IMG/VR virus record: IMGVR_UViG_3300042430_000217
Span: 1-20,151 of that record
Length of the DNA stretch: 20,151 nt
From: a virus
Strand: one strand, 5' to 3'
The translations under genes were made by a program, and so were the position numbers. Below are positions 8,327 to 13,880 of this stretch, one piece after another. How positions within the stretch are numbered: position 1 is the first letter of the stretch; every line of letters starts with the position of its first letter. The notes below the pieces were generated by a model that was not told the origin of the DNA, ran no database searches, and was given only the letters and a program-made list of their open reading frames with translations.

Positions 8327-8997
8327 TTCAAATACTTCTTTAATTCTAATATTTTCTTGGGCGGCAACAAGATAACAGGTGTAGTGCCATCCATAGATTC
8401 GGATAAAAGATCCACCACCATAGCCGCTTGTTTCTTCGTCATCCCCGCCTTCGTTATTTCCGCCATCATATAATCCCGTGAAACTTCGATCCAATTTTTG
8501 AAGACTTGATAAAAAAAAACAAGCGAATGATAAATATGAACAAAGTTAGCTTCTTGCATATCGGCTGCATATTCCTCGTGCTTGCTCGCATCATAGTCTT
8601 GATCCACCCATTTGCCTAACCAATTACGTTTCTGTGGGATCACCATAGAAGCTGCTATTTTATGAAGGTTAGCCAATGTATCTTTGCTAAATACTTTGCT
8701 TTCTATATACCTTGCTGAAGGCATATTTTTAATATCATAATTAATCCGATAGCGCTTGCCATTTGTTACTATATAATTTACAGGCTTGCCATCAATAGGT
8801 TCGCTTAAAAAAGCTAATTCTTTGCGCAGTTCTTTTAATGCAGTTAATGAAAGGCTATCTATTTGGTATTCTGTAAGCCCTGTTACAATGCAAAGTTGTT
8901 TAACTTCTGCATCTAATTCAGTCCAATCTTTGTCAGGATTGGTTATTGTAGGCATCAATTGCTGATATTGCCAAAGCGTTAGTTCATTCCATTTCAT
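8323..8997 (-). CDS. Tail-assembly-chaperone-like protein
   Basis: A 224-residue mostly helical protein beginning MKWNELTLWQYQQLMPTITN. The opening, with an xLTLxQYQxL pattern and then a short acidic region and helices, resembles conserved proteins found upstream of tail genes in Bacteroidetes phages, where tail assembly chaperones lie. Residues about 65-95 (DGKPVNYIVTNGKRYRINYD) look like a beta hairpin; the C-terminal half has aromatic helices (HIYHSLVFFYQVFKNWIEVS). It overlaps the upstream 52-codon gene by 14 bp and the downstream 28-codon frame by 4 bp. Position between terminase and tail genes supports a tail morphogenesis role, but no catalytic or known binding motif was seen. Confidence 0.5.
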   Translation of the reverse strand: MKWNELTLWQYQQLMPTITNPDKDWTELDAEVKQLCIVTGLTEYQIDSLSLTALKELRKELAFLSEPIDGKPVNYIVTNGKRYRINYDIKNMPSARYIESKVFSKDTLANLHKIAASMVIPQKRNWLGKWVDQDYDASKHEEYAADMQEANFVHIYHSLVFFYQVFKNWIEVSRDYMMAEITKAGMTKKQAAMVVDLLSESMDGTTPVILLPPKKILELKKYLK

Positions 8998-9142
8998 AAC
9001 ACGAAGTTAAATATATTTCTTCAATATCTGTGTCCTTTTCTAAGATTTCATCAATCTTATTCAATACGTCAGCGCAGTTAAAAGGTTGCCCTGTTTTACA
9101 TTGCTGATCCACCCAATCCCTAAGTTCAATTAATTCTTTCAT
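8984..9142 (-). CDS. Small acidic protein of unknown function (52 aa)
   Basis: A 52-residue frame (MKELIELRDWVDQQCKTGQP ... YLTSCYEME) that fills the space between two larger genes exactly. Its ATG overlaps the upstream stop as ATGA (9139-9142), and its end overlaps the next start by 14 bp. Two helices are likely, separated by a GQPFNCADVL turn. Three cysteines are scattered and do not form a zinc motif. The tight coupling on both sides and normal amino acid composition make it a real gene in my judgement. I do not recognise a family. Confidence 0.65.
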   Translation of the reverse strand: MKELIELRDWVDQQCKTGQPFNCADVLNKIDEILEKDTDIEEIYLTSCYEME

Positions 9143-9495
9143 AAAAATTTTTTTAATCCGTTAGCGCTTGACATTATTGCCTCTGATCTTTGCGTTAGGC
9201 TTTCAATTTGACTTTCTAATTCTGACCGATCCTTTGTAACATAATAGCCGTTTGACGTACCCATAACAGGAAGGATACTTTCAGCCCTAATAAAGTTAAT
9301 TATTTTTCTTAAACGTGGTTCAGAAAATAATTTAATCCCGTACTTATCCTTTTGGCTATTGATTGCGCTGACTATTTCCGCGCCTTTAATCGGGTTTTCT
9401 TTTGTCCTTGTACTTAATCCGCGAATAATCAAAGGAACAAGTTTCTTTTCGTCCTCTGTCATTTCCTTTGTAATTTCTTCAAAATTTTTAATCAT
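9139..9495 (-). CDS. Small phage protein with winged-helix-like middle (118 aa)
   Basis: A 118-residue protein beginning MIKNFEEITKEMTEDEKKLV. Residues 16-95 read like a helix-turn-helix fold: an N-terminal helix (EKKLVPLIIRGL), a second (IKGAEIVSAINSQ), a recognition-like helix (EPRLRKIINFIRAESI) and a following beta pair (LPVMGTSNGYYVTKD). The C-terminus is a helix (ELESQIESLTQRSEAIMSS). The pattern with LRKIINFIR and SNGYYV is common in small proteins of Bacteroidetes phages, where a winged-helix role is assumed. It may be a DNA-binding regulator or a structural adaptor. It begins just after the 9505-9573 hairpin, 10 nt after its T-rich tail. Confidence 0.55.
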   Translation of the reverse strand: MIKNFEEITKEMTEDEKKLVPLIIRGLSTRTKENPIKGAEIVSAINSQKDKYGIKLFSEPRLRKIINFIRAESILPVMGTSNGYYVTKDRSELESQIESLTQRSEAIMSSANGLKKFL

Positions 9496-9504
9496 ACTAT
9501 TAAT

Positions 9505-9573
9505 TTAAAAATACCCCCGCCCTTGACATACCTAAACACCCCTGTTTAAAATGATTGTTGAATTTGGACGGGG
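9505..9573 (-). other. Structured leader: GC-rich stem with inner hairpin before the 118-aa gene
   Basis: On the minus strand CCCCGTCC (9573-9566) can pair with GGGCGGGG (9522-9515) as 8 bp with one G-U pair. The 43-nt interior holds a second hairpin, TAAAC (9548-9544) with GTTTA (9537-9533). A T-rich run (TATTTTTAAA) follows directly and the ATG of the 118-aa gene comes soon after. It could be a terminator, a mRNA stabiliser or a processing site. The long loop makes it a weak terminator. Confidence 0.5.
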
Positions 9574-9581
9574 ATAATCTT

Positions 9582-9743
9582 TTATGAATTTACTTCTTTT
9601 TTCTGAATTTCCCTTTTTAGATCCCTTATTTCTTTTTCCTTTAATCCGATTTCCTTTTCTAATTTCAATATTTTCTCTATAAGACATTCATTTTCAATTC
9701 TTAATAAATATTCCTGTCCCATTAGATAGTTATTCTTTGTCAT
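9582..9743 (-). CDS. Small coiled-coil protein (53 aa)
   Basis: A 53-residue frame with ATG at 9741-9743: MTKNNYLMGQEYLLRIENEC, then a long Lys/Glu heptad-like helix (EKILKLEKEIGLKEKEIRDL). Leucine and isoleucine recur at coiled-coil spacing from residue 13 to residue 48. Short stand-alone coiled coils of this kind are common in phage accessory blocks, and their roles are not known. It lies between two structured RNA segments (9505-9573 and 9751-9824), so it may be expressed as its own unit. An in-frame second Met at residue 8 is an alternative start. Confidence 0.6.
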   Translation of the reverse strand: MTKNNYLMGQEYLLRIENECLIEKILKLEKEIGLKEKEIRDLKREIQKKEVNS

Positions 9744-9750
9744 AAAATAG

Positions 9751-9824
9751 ATTTAAAAATGCCGCCCAAAGTTACCCAAATTACTACCTTTGTTTTTTTA
9801 ATATTAAAAAATCCTTCAGGCGGC
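9751..9824 (-). other. Structured intergenic RNA with three-way-junction potential
   Basis: The plus strand reads GCCGCC (9761-9766), CAAAG (9767-9771), a 16-nt loop, CTTTG (9788-9792), an 18-bp perfect palindrome (9794-9811, TTTTTTAATATTAAAAAA) and GGCGGC (9819-9824). The outer 6-bp GC stem, the CAAAG hairpin and the palindrome can therefore fold together as a junction. On the minus strand the outer stem is followed by ATTTTTAAA and then an ATG 11 nt later. It fills the 87-bp gap between two small genes. Function is unknown; a bidirectional terminator is possible. Confidence 0.5.
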
Positions 9825-9830
9825 GTGCGT

Positions 9831-9986
9831 TTATAATTTGTTTAGTTTATCCTGTTCGATCTTAGTGTCTGTATCCTCGTCATCATCTTCGTCTTCTTCT
9901 TCCCAATCACAATGTTCTAAGCAATCAGGGCAAATATCTATTTCGTCAAAGTTAGTGTGCGCACCGCAACAAGTTGAATATGGCAT
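9831..9986 (-). CDS. Small zinc-finger-like protein with acidic tail (51 aa)
   Basis: A 51-residue frame starting at ATG 9984-9986. Cysteines lie at residues 6, 7, 19, 22 and 26 (STCCGAH, then CPDCLEHC), which is a compact zinc-ribbon pattern. A run of Glu and Asp follows (residues 29-41) and then a short basic end (KIEQDKLNKL). Similar tiny proteins that open MPYSTCCGA occur in Bacteroidetes phages and prophages as I recall, with no known function. It starts 3 bp after the upstream membrane peptide gene ends, so the two are probably co-translated. A 151-codon plus-strand frame across it is its antisense and is not supported. Confidence 0.65.
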   Translation of the reverse strand: MPYSTCCGAHTNFDEIDICPDCLEHCDWEEEDEDDDEDTDTKIEQDKLNKL

Positions 9987-9989
9987 AAA

Positions 9990-10118
9990 TTATAGATTTT
10001 CGATTAAAGCCGTTAATAATAAAGCGCCGCCCATTATATACCAAAACCATTTTCCGCTTAGGCTTTCCGCTTTGTATTGCTCGTTTCTTTTTTCCTGTAA
10101 TGTTTTCAATCTGTTCAT
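9990..10118 (-). CDS. Small single-pass membrane protein (42 aa)
   Basis: A 42-residue frame from ATG 10116-10118. The N-terminal half is charged and helical (MNRLKTLQEKRNEQYKAESL) and the second half is one clear hydrophobic segment (WFWYIMGGALLLTALI, residues 24-39). The charge pattern suggests a cytoplasmic N-terminus. Its place away from any visible endolysin does not prove a lysis role, but small single-span proteins of this type include holin-like and antiholin-like proteins. It starts 13 nt downstream of the 10131-10163 hairpin and precedes the zinc-finger-like gene by 3 bp. Confidence 0.6.
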   Translation of the reverse strand: MNRLKTLQEKRNEQYKAESLSGKWFWYIMGGALLLTALIENL

Positions 10119-10130
10119 AAAGTTAATTTT

Positions 10131-10163
10131 AAAAGTGCGTTGGGCAGTCGCACCCCTGCGGGG
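10131..10163 (-). terminator. Probable terminator hairpins after the LPD29-like gene
   Basis: Two adjacent hairpins on the minus strand begin 2 bp after the stop of the 111-aa gene: CCCC-GCA-GGGG (10163-10153) and GTGCG (10153-10149) with CGCAC (10139-10135) around a 9-nt loop. They share one base, so they are probably alternatives. The second is followed by TTTTAAAATT. Position and T-run support a terminator; the stem is only 5 bp. Confidence 0.55.
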
Positions 10164-10164
10164 A

Positions 10165-10500
10165 TTAATTATGAATATATGGTTTATTAAATTCTCCGAT
10201 CTTGATATTTACATAAAAGTCAGGTTGCGTTCCGTAGTCGCCTGTTTCTCTATATGTAATTCCTTCGCTTGCTATTGTATTAATAACATTTAATACATTT
10301 TTTTTAACTCCTTCAGGTTGCTCGCTAATATAATAAATATTTACATTCTCGTAACCTTGTTCAGTTAGCTTTGCCGGTCCGGATAAGATTTGAATGCTTA
10401 CTCCGTTGTAATGTCTTTTAGTTACTGAAAATTTGTACGCAGGTAAAGCGTTTTTCAATTCGTTTCTGATTGTTCTTACTCTTTCGGTTGTAGTTTTCAT
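10165..10500 (-). CDS. LPD29-like domain protein
   Basis: A 111-residue protein starting MKTTTERVRTIRNELKNALP. I chose the ATG at 10498-10500. An earlier in-frame ATG at 10527 lies inside the promoter -7 element and cannot be in the transcript. The pattern of a short helix, RNELKNALPAYKFSV and then a basic strand pair (HYNGVSIQILSGP) resembles large polyvalent protein associated domain 29, often found in phage and plasmid small proteins. A second helix (VKKNVLNVINTIASEG) and a C-terminal strand (DFYVNIKIGEF) follow. It has its own promoter at 10525-10532 and a terminator-like pair just after, so it may be a one-gene unit. The molecular function of this domain is not known. Confidence 0.65.
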   Translation of the reverse strand: MKTTTERVRTIRNELKNALPAYKFSVTKRHYNGVSIQILSGPAKLTEQGYENVNIYYISEQPEGVKKNVLNVINTIASEGITYRETGDYGTQPDFYVNIKIGEFNKPYIHN

Positions 10501-10524
10501 AAAGTGTTTTTTTGTTTTGTTATA

Positions 10525-10532
10525 CAAATATA
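10525..10532 (-). promoter_or_regulatory. Bacteroidetes-type promoter -7 element
   Basis: The minus strand reads TATATTTG here, an exact match to the TAnnTTTG -7 consensus of Bacteroidetes housekeeping promoters. It is 24 bp upstream of the chosen ATG of the LPD29-like gene, leaving a leader of roughly 15-20 nt. A clear TTG-type -33 element at the expected spacing is not seen. It follows a long AT-rich gene-free stretch, which strengthens the call. Confidence 0.65.
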
Positions 10533-10735
10533 CATCTTTTGTTCATATTCTACACATTTTATACAATTATTTTTAAAAATAATCATAAAACATTCATTTA
10601 CAATAGATTATAAAGCTAAAAAATATTAAAAAAATGTAGTTTTTAGGCTAAAAAGCCGTTTATCAATCAAAAATGATCCGTTTATCGGTCATATTCGGCT
10701 CAAATATTGCCCTTTAGTGATCCTTTTATGATCGA
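10533..10735 (-). other. AT-rich intergenic region with two direct repeats and a small hairpin
   Basis: This gap of about 200 bp after the large terminase gene has no supported gene. It contains the 9-bp direct repeat CCGTTTATC at 10656-10664 and 10678-10686, start-to-start 22 bp or about two helical turns. A small hairpin GGCT-AAAA-AGCC lies at 10646-10657, and a partly symmetric GATC-rich segment lies right after the terminase stop. The part nearest the promoter (10533-10620) is almost all A and T. The repeats could be operator sites for the 10525 promoter or part of a terminator region. Confidence 0.5.
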
Positions 10736-11887
10736 TTAAGCAAAGGCGTAACGCCCTGATCCTCTTTTAAGATTATGATTTTGCCACGCTAAAGCTAAAG
10801 CCATCACGCAATCGTCGTGGAATCCTGAAGGCGCTGAATAGCGAACGCCATTCGCGGTGAATTGATATTCAAAGACGTCAAGTTCATCAACTATAACTCC
10901 ATCCGGATAACTTATTTTGCCCTGTTGAATTGCCTGCGCTAAGCCTTCCATAAGTTGCTGCTTAGATTGACTTGTAAATTTTAAACCTTCTATATTTACA
11001 CCTTCTCTTATTAGATCTTCGAGGATAGGATCACCAACTCCCGTGCTATCTGCTAATATAGGCGCAATAGGAAGCCTTTTAATTGTTGCCTTAGTATTAT
11101 GCCAATCCATTTGAAAGCGGTCAAAATAAGCCACGCAGCCATCTTTATCAAGCCCTATGATAACGGTGAAGTCAACAGACTTAGCCAAATCAATTCCATA
11201 GGATACAATCTGTTGCGAAGATACCGGTTTAATGCAGCGCCTAATAAATGCGTTGCCAAATGGGTTAGCGCTATTTTCTGCGGGGTTAGCCATATATTCC
11301 TGCTCGAATACAACTTCCGGTAATTGCATTTTTGCCTCGTCTATTTCCTTTCTGTTTATATATGGATTGTCATAGGTAGTAAATTTAAAACTTTTCCAAT
11401 CATTCTCACCTTCTTTCATAAACATTGAATAAAAGAAATTCTTTCCTCTCGGCGTGGATAAGAAAACCGCCTTACCTTCATAATCTGTAAGCGTTGGTCG
11501 AATGCTATTTTGCCATCCGCTTTCAAGATCAGGTATAAAAGCAGCCTCGTCTATTATTACTAAATTGAACTTTCGCCCTCTTAAATTGTCAAGCCTTTCG
11601 CCTGTAAAAAATTCAATAGATCCATTATTAGGACAATAGATCTTTAGGTTCGATATGTTATTCTTAAAAGGTATTGCTGAAGTTAGCTTTTCAAAAAAGG
11701 TTTTTGCTAACTTATACGTTGGTGTAATATAGGCAACTTGCCCGCCTGTAATTGCTTCTTTGATTCCTATGATCTGTGATATTTCTGACTTACCAAATCG
11801 ACGCCCGCACATTACGACAATAAACCGCTTTTCGCATTCTAATATCTTTTTTTGATTGATATGTGGGTTTGGTAATTCTATGCGCAT
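10736..11887 (-). CDS. terL: Terminase large subunit
   Basis: A 383-residue packaging motor ATPase/nuclease. Walker A is GRRFGKSE (residues 28-35) and Walker B is NLVIIDEAAF (108-117) with catalytic Glu 114. Motif III is LSTPRG (143-148). The nuclease domain shows GIDLAKSVDFTV (231-242, Asp 233), ILADSTGVGDP (277-287, Asp 280) and FHDDCVMALALA (356-367, Asp 358/359), the three acidic positions of the RNase H-like fold. The protein pumps DNA into the prohead and cuts the concatemer. It is shorter than many large terminases (often above 420 residues) but all core motifs are present. It follows the small terminase gene, with a tiny hydrophobic ORF between. Confidence 0.95.
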   Translation of the reverse strand: MRIELPNPHINQKKILECEKRFIVVMCGRRFGKSEISQIIGIKEAITGGQVAYITPTYKLAKTFFEKLTSAIPFKNNISNLKIYCPNNGSIEFFTGERLDNLRGRKFNLVIIDEAAFIPDLESGWQNSIRPTLTDYEGKAVFLSTPRGKNFFYSMFMKEGENDWKSFKFTTYDNPYINRKEIDEAKMQLPEVVFEQEYMANPAENSANPFGNAFIRRCIKPVSSQQIVSYGIDLAKSVDFTVIIGLDKDGCVAYFDRFQMDWHNTKATIKRLPIAPILADSTGVGDPILEDLIREGVNIEGLKFTSQSKQQLMEGLAQAIQQGKISYPDGVIVDELDVFEYQFTANGVRYSAPSGFHDDCVMALALAWQNHNLKRGSGRYAFA

Positions 11888-11896
11888 ATTTATTTA

Positions 11897-12016
11897 TTAC
11901 AAAAAACAATAAATTATTAAAGAAGCATATAAAATTAAACAATTTTTGTCTATATCTGTAAAATAAGAAACCCCAAAAAATATGTAAATAAAATTATTTA
12001 TTATTTTGTTTTTCAT
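11897..12016 (-). CDS. Putative 39-residue hydrophobic protein between the terminase genes
   Basis: A frame of 39 codons starting at ATG 12014-12016 occupies almost all of the 138-bp gap between the terminase subunit genes, leaving 9 bp on each side. It encodes a Lys/Asn start (MKNKIINNF), a hydrophobic segment (IYIFFGVSYF), a polar turn (TDIDKNC) and a second hydrophobic segment (LILYASLIIYCFL). The fit to the gap favours a real gene. Against it, AT-rich noncoding DNA readily yields Ile/Leu/Phe-rich frames. If expressed, it would be a hairpin-like membrane peptide. No family is recognised. Confidence 0.4.
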   Translation of the reverse strand: MKNKIINNFIYIFFGVSYFTDIDKNCLILYASLIIYCFL

Positions 12017-12025
12017 TTGGTTTGT

Positions 12026-12388
12026 TTACAGAATTGTTTTGCCGTCAACAAATACAACTTCAATTCGTGAATCCTGTTGTACGTCAACCTGTTCTTTTGG
12101 CTTGCCATAAACGCGGCTTAATAAAGTATCTAAGCTATAAAGGCTGCCCTTAATTAAACTTTTATTCATAGCGCCTGCAATTGTCTTTTCAAGTATTGTG
12201 GCTTTTGGGTTATCGTAAACTTCTTTTAATTCGGTTGTATTCATTGACATCATTACTTGAATCGTGTCATTTATTTCGCTTAGCTTATACCCTTGCTCTT
12301 TTAGAAGGGTTACATATTTACGCGGACGCCCGTTTGGGTTTCTTATTTCGCCTTTTTGAACCGGTATTAAATTCTGCTCGTTTGCCAT
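12026..12388 (-). CDS. terS: Terminase small subunit
   Basis: A 120-residue basic protein. The N-terminus GEIRNPNGRPRKYVTLLKEQ (residues 13-32) has the NPxGRP motif seen at the start of many small terminases and DUF5681-type phage proteins. A helical oligomerisation region follows (about 33-100), with TELKEVYDNPKATILEKTIA and DTLLSRVYGKPKEQ. The last part (RIEVVFVDGKTIL) is a short beta end, likely the large-subunit contact. It would recognise phage DNA and load the large terminase, whose gene lies downstream. Expression is probably shared with the rest of the late transcript. Confidence 0.75.
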   Translation of the reverse strand: MANEQNLIPVQKGEIRNPNGRPRKYVTLLKEQGYKLSEINDTIQVMMSMNTTELKEVYDNPKATILEKTIAGAMNKSLIKGSLYSLDTLLSRVYGKPKEQVDVQQDSRIEVVFVDGKTIL

Positions 12389-12417
12389 ATTCTCTTATTT
12401 CCTTCTTTGTTATTTTG

Positions 12418-12487
12418 AGCGGCAGGGTGGTATTGCACCCCTTCTTTAGTCTGGAAGACTAACGCATTACTTTTATGCTTCTGCCGC
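12418..12487 (-). tRNA. tRNA-Gly(TCC)-like RNA with noncanonical D and T arms
   Basis: The minus strand folds as a 70-nt cloverleaf. The acceptor is GCGGCAG (12487-12481) pairing with CTGCCGC (12425-12419). The D stem is GCAT/ATGC with a 7-nt loop. The anticodon stem is TTAGT/ACTAA with loop CTTCCAG, giving anticodon TCC for glycine. The T region reads GGTGCAATACC, near the GGTTCRANNCC consensus. The discriminator is T. Odd points: position 8 is A, the D loop lacks GG, T55 is G, CCA is not encoded, and the T stem needs either mismatches or a 6-nt loop. The 5' 15 nt overlap the end of the mom-like gene. It could be a functional divergent tRNA, a decoy or a decayed gene. Confidence 0.55.
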
Positions 12488-13177
12488 TTGTTGTCTTTCT
12501 GCCAAAGTTACTTTATTTCCTTTATACATCCCCGCACCAAGTTCATCTATCTTAGAAAATGGAATTACAGGAACTGCTATTTTACAGGTTTTGTCAATCA
12601 AATAAATATACCTAAGCTGAAAGCCTTTAATTTTTTGCCACCCAATATGCTCTGTATCCAAATATTTTTTCCAATTCCCGTACTTATTCATTATAGTTTT
12701 ACTTGACTTTATAGTCATAGAATGAATCTTTTTTCCATTAGGCAACAGAAATAGATCACTATTTTCTTTTATTAAAGTCAAATTAAACCCGCTTGCCCTG
12801 TATATAGTTCCATCCCCGCAATCACATCCATCTGAATAAGATAAAATCCACTTTATATTAGGTGCATTTTTTTTAATTAGCTTTATACTAATTGCAATGC
12901 ATCTGCTTTCACTATACTTTGGCAAATATTCATCAAATGCCATTCTATTTAATTCTAAATAATCGTGCCAATTTGTATTTTCAACTAAGCCAATTGTTTT
13001 GCTTTTATCTAAACTTGATCCATAGCTAAGAACCCCGTGTAATTTTTCATCTAAAAAGCACCCAAAATGTAACTTACTATTAGGCACTACCTTGCCTGAA
13101 TAATGATTAATTTTAATAAATTCATTAGCAATCTTGCTCGGTATAACCTTAACAATTATTTCCTTTGCTCTGCCCAT
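12473..13177 (-). CDS. mom: Mom-family adenine hypermodification protein
   Basis: A 234-residue GNAT-fold enzyme of the phage Mu Mom type, which converts adenine in phage DNA to N6-(methylcarbamoyl)adenine and so blocks many restriction enzymes. Family segments are NHYSGK (residues 24-29), HFGCFLDEKLHGVLSYGSS (37-55), LELNRMAF (74-81), SESR (89-92), KWILSYSDG (109-117) and GDGTIYRASGF (121-131). The C-terminal RYIYLIDK and PVIPFSK are also as expected. Length matches Mu Mom. The start overlaps the ParB-like gene by 22 bp, so both are probably coupled. In Mu, mom is under tight control by Com; no Com-like zinc protein is seen beside it. The end overlaps a tRNA-like RNA. Confidence 0.9.
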   Translation of the reverse strand: MGRAKEIIVKVIPSKIANEFIKINHYSGKVVPNSKLHFGCFLDEKLHGVLSYGSSLDKSKTIGLVENTNWHDYLELNRMAFDEYLPKYSESRCIAISIKLIKKNAPNIKWILSYSDGCDCGDGTIYRASGFNLTLIKENSDLFLLPNGKKIHSMTIKSSKTIMNKYGNWKKYLDTEHIGWQKIKGFQLRYIYLIDKTCKIAVPVIPFSKIDELGAGMYKGNKVTLAERQQAAEA

Positions 13178-13746
13178 TGCATTACGATTAAATATAAAGC
13201 GTTACCATTTGAATTTTCATTGCCCATTGTTTCAGCGTATTTATATTCCTCTGTTCTTTTGATTTCCTCAATAGCATTTTTTATCTGCTCTGCCTGTTCA
13301 TCTGCCAAAGTGAAAGTCATTTGTTGAAATGGCGACTTATCCCCGTTCGGTAAACTAAAATCTTCACCCAAGTCTTCAACATTACTAAACCCGATTATAT
13401 CAACTCCCCAATCTGTAAGTTCTTCAGAATCCCAATTATTAGCCAAATCTGACCAATCCCATTCACCGAAACTTGCATTGTCTTTTACTATAAATTGTTT
13501 TTGCTGATCCTCTGTCCAATCAACTATTTCAATTGCAACCTCTGTATGACCTGCTTCTTTAATTGCTTTTAGACGCATATTCCCACCAAGTACAACCATA
13601 TCTTTATTAACTACAATAGGGCGGACGTTTAACATATCAGGAAATTCCTGTATTGACTTTACAAGTTTTCTAAACTTATCGTCTTTAATTAAACGGGGAT
13701 TGTTCGGGTTAGGTTTAACTTCCGCAATCTTTACTTTTTTTATCAT
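13156..13746 (-). CDS. ParB-like nuclease-fold protein
   Basis: A 196-residue protein with an N-terminal ParB/sulfiredoxin-like domain. The key features are KPNPNNPRLI (residues 11-20), with the NPR motif, RPIVVNKDMVVLGGNMRLKA (42-61), with GGxxR, and EAGHTEVAIEIVDW. A second region (78-120) with ASFGEWDWSDLANNWD is typical of phage ParB-like proteins that accompany or are fused to DNA-modifying enzymes. The C-terminal part (ADEQAEQIKNAIEEIKR) is helical. It is not a partition protein by context, since no ParA is present. The coupling to the Mom gene suggests a role in DNA modification or a nuclease/NTP-binding role in packaging. Length is less than in ParB-methylase fusions. Confidence 0.8.
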   Translation of the reverse strand: MIKKVKIAEVKPNPNNPRLIKDDKFRKLVKSIQEFPDMLNVRPIVVNKDMVVLGGNMRLKAIKEAGHTEVAIEIVDWTEDQQKQFIVKDNASFGEWDWSDLANNWDSEELTDWGVDIIGFSNVEDLGEDFSLPNGDKSPFQQMTFTLADEQAEQIKNAIEEIKRTEEYKYAETMGNENSNGNALYLIVMQWAEQRK

Positions 13747-13757
13747 AGGTTTTTTAT

Positions 13758-13880
13758 TTACCTGCCCTGACCTCTATATGCTTTCGGTTTTGGGCTATGT
13801 TTATTAAAGGATTTCTTAGCGTGTCCGCATTTCCTTTTACCAAAGTTAACCTTTTTTGAATCACTTTTAACCTTTGCCAT
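13758..13880 (-). CDS. Small highly basic protein (40 aa)
   Basis: A 40-residue frame starting at ATG 13878-13880: MAKVKSDSKKVNFGKRKCGH, then AKKSFNKHSPKPKAYRGQGR. About one third of residues are Lys or Arg, with the recurring pattern KKVNFGKR and NKHSPKPK that I recognise from very short proteins beside terminase genes in Bacteroidetes phages. It overlaps the HNH gene end by 14 bp and is followed by the ParB-like gene after 11 bp, so translation coupling is likely. The composition suggests nucleic acid binding. The function is unknown. Confidence 0.7.
   Translation of the reverse strand: MAKVKSDSKKVNFGKRKCGHAKKSFNKHSPKPKAYRGQGR

Noticed and set aside
8327-8494. Upstream extension of the 28-codon frame to 84 codons
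   Set aside because: It lies wholly inside the 224-codon gene in another frame, is Gly/Asp-rich and not protein-like. The ATG at the ATGA overlap is a better start.
9838-10293. 151-codon plus-strand open frame with a serine run
   Set aside because: The serine run is antisense to the Asp/Glu run of the small zinc-finger protein, and the frame crosses two well-fitted minus-strand genes and a hairpin.
10501-10527. Earlier ATG extending the LPD29-like protein by 9 residues
   Set aside because: It overlaps the TATATTTG promoter element, so it would not be transcribed from that promoter.
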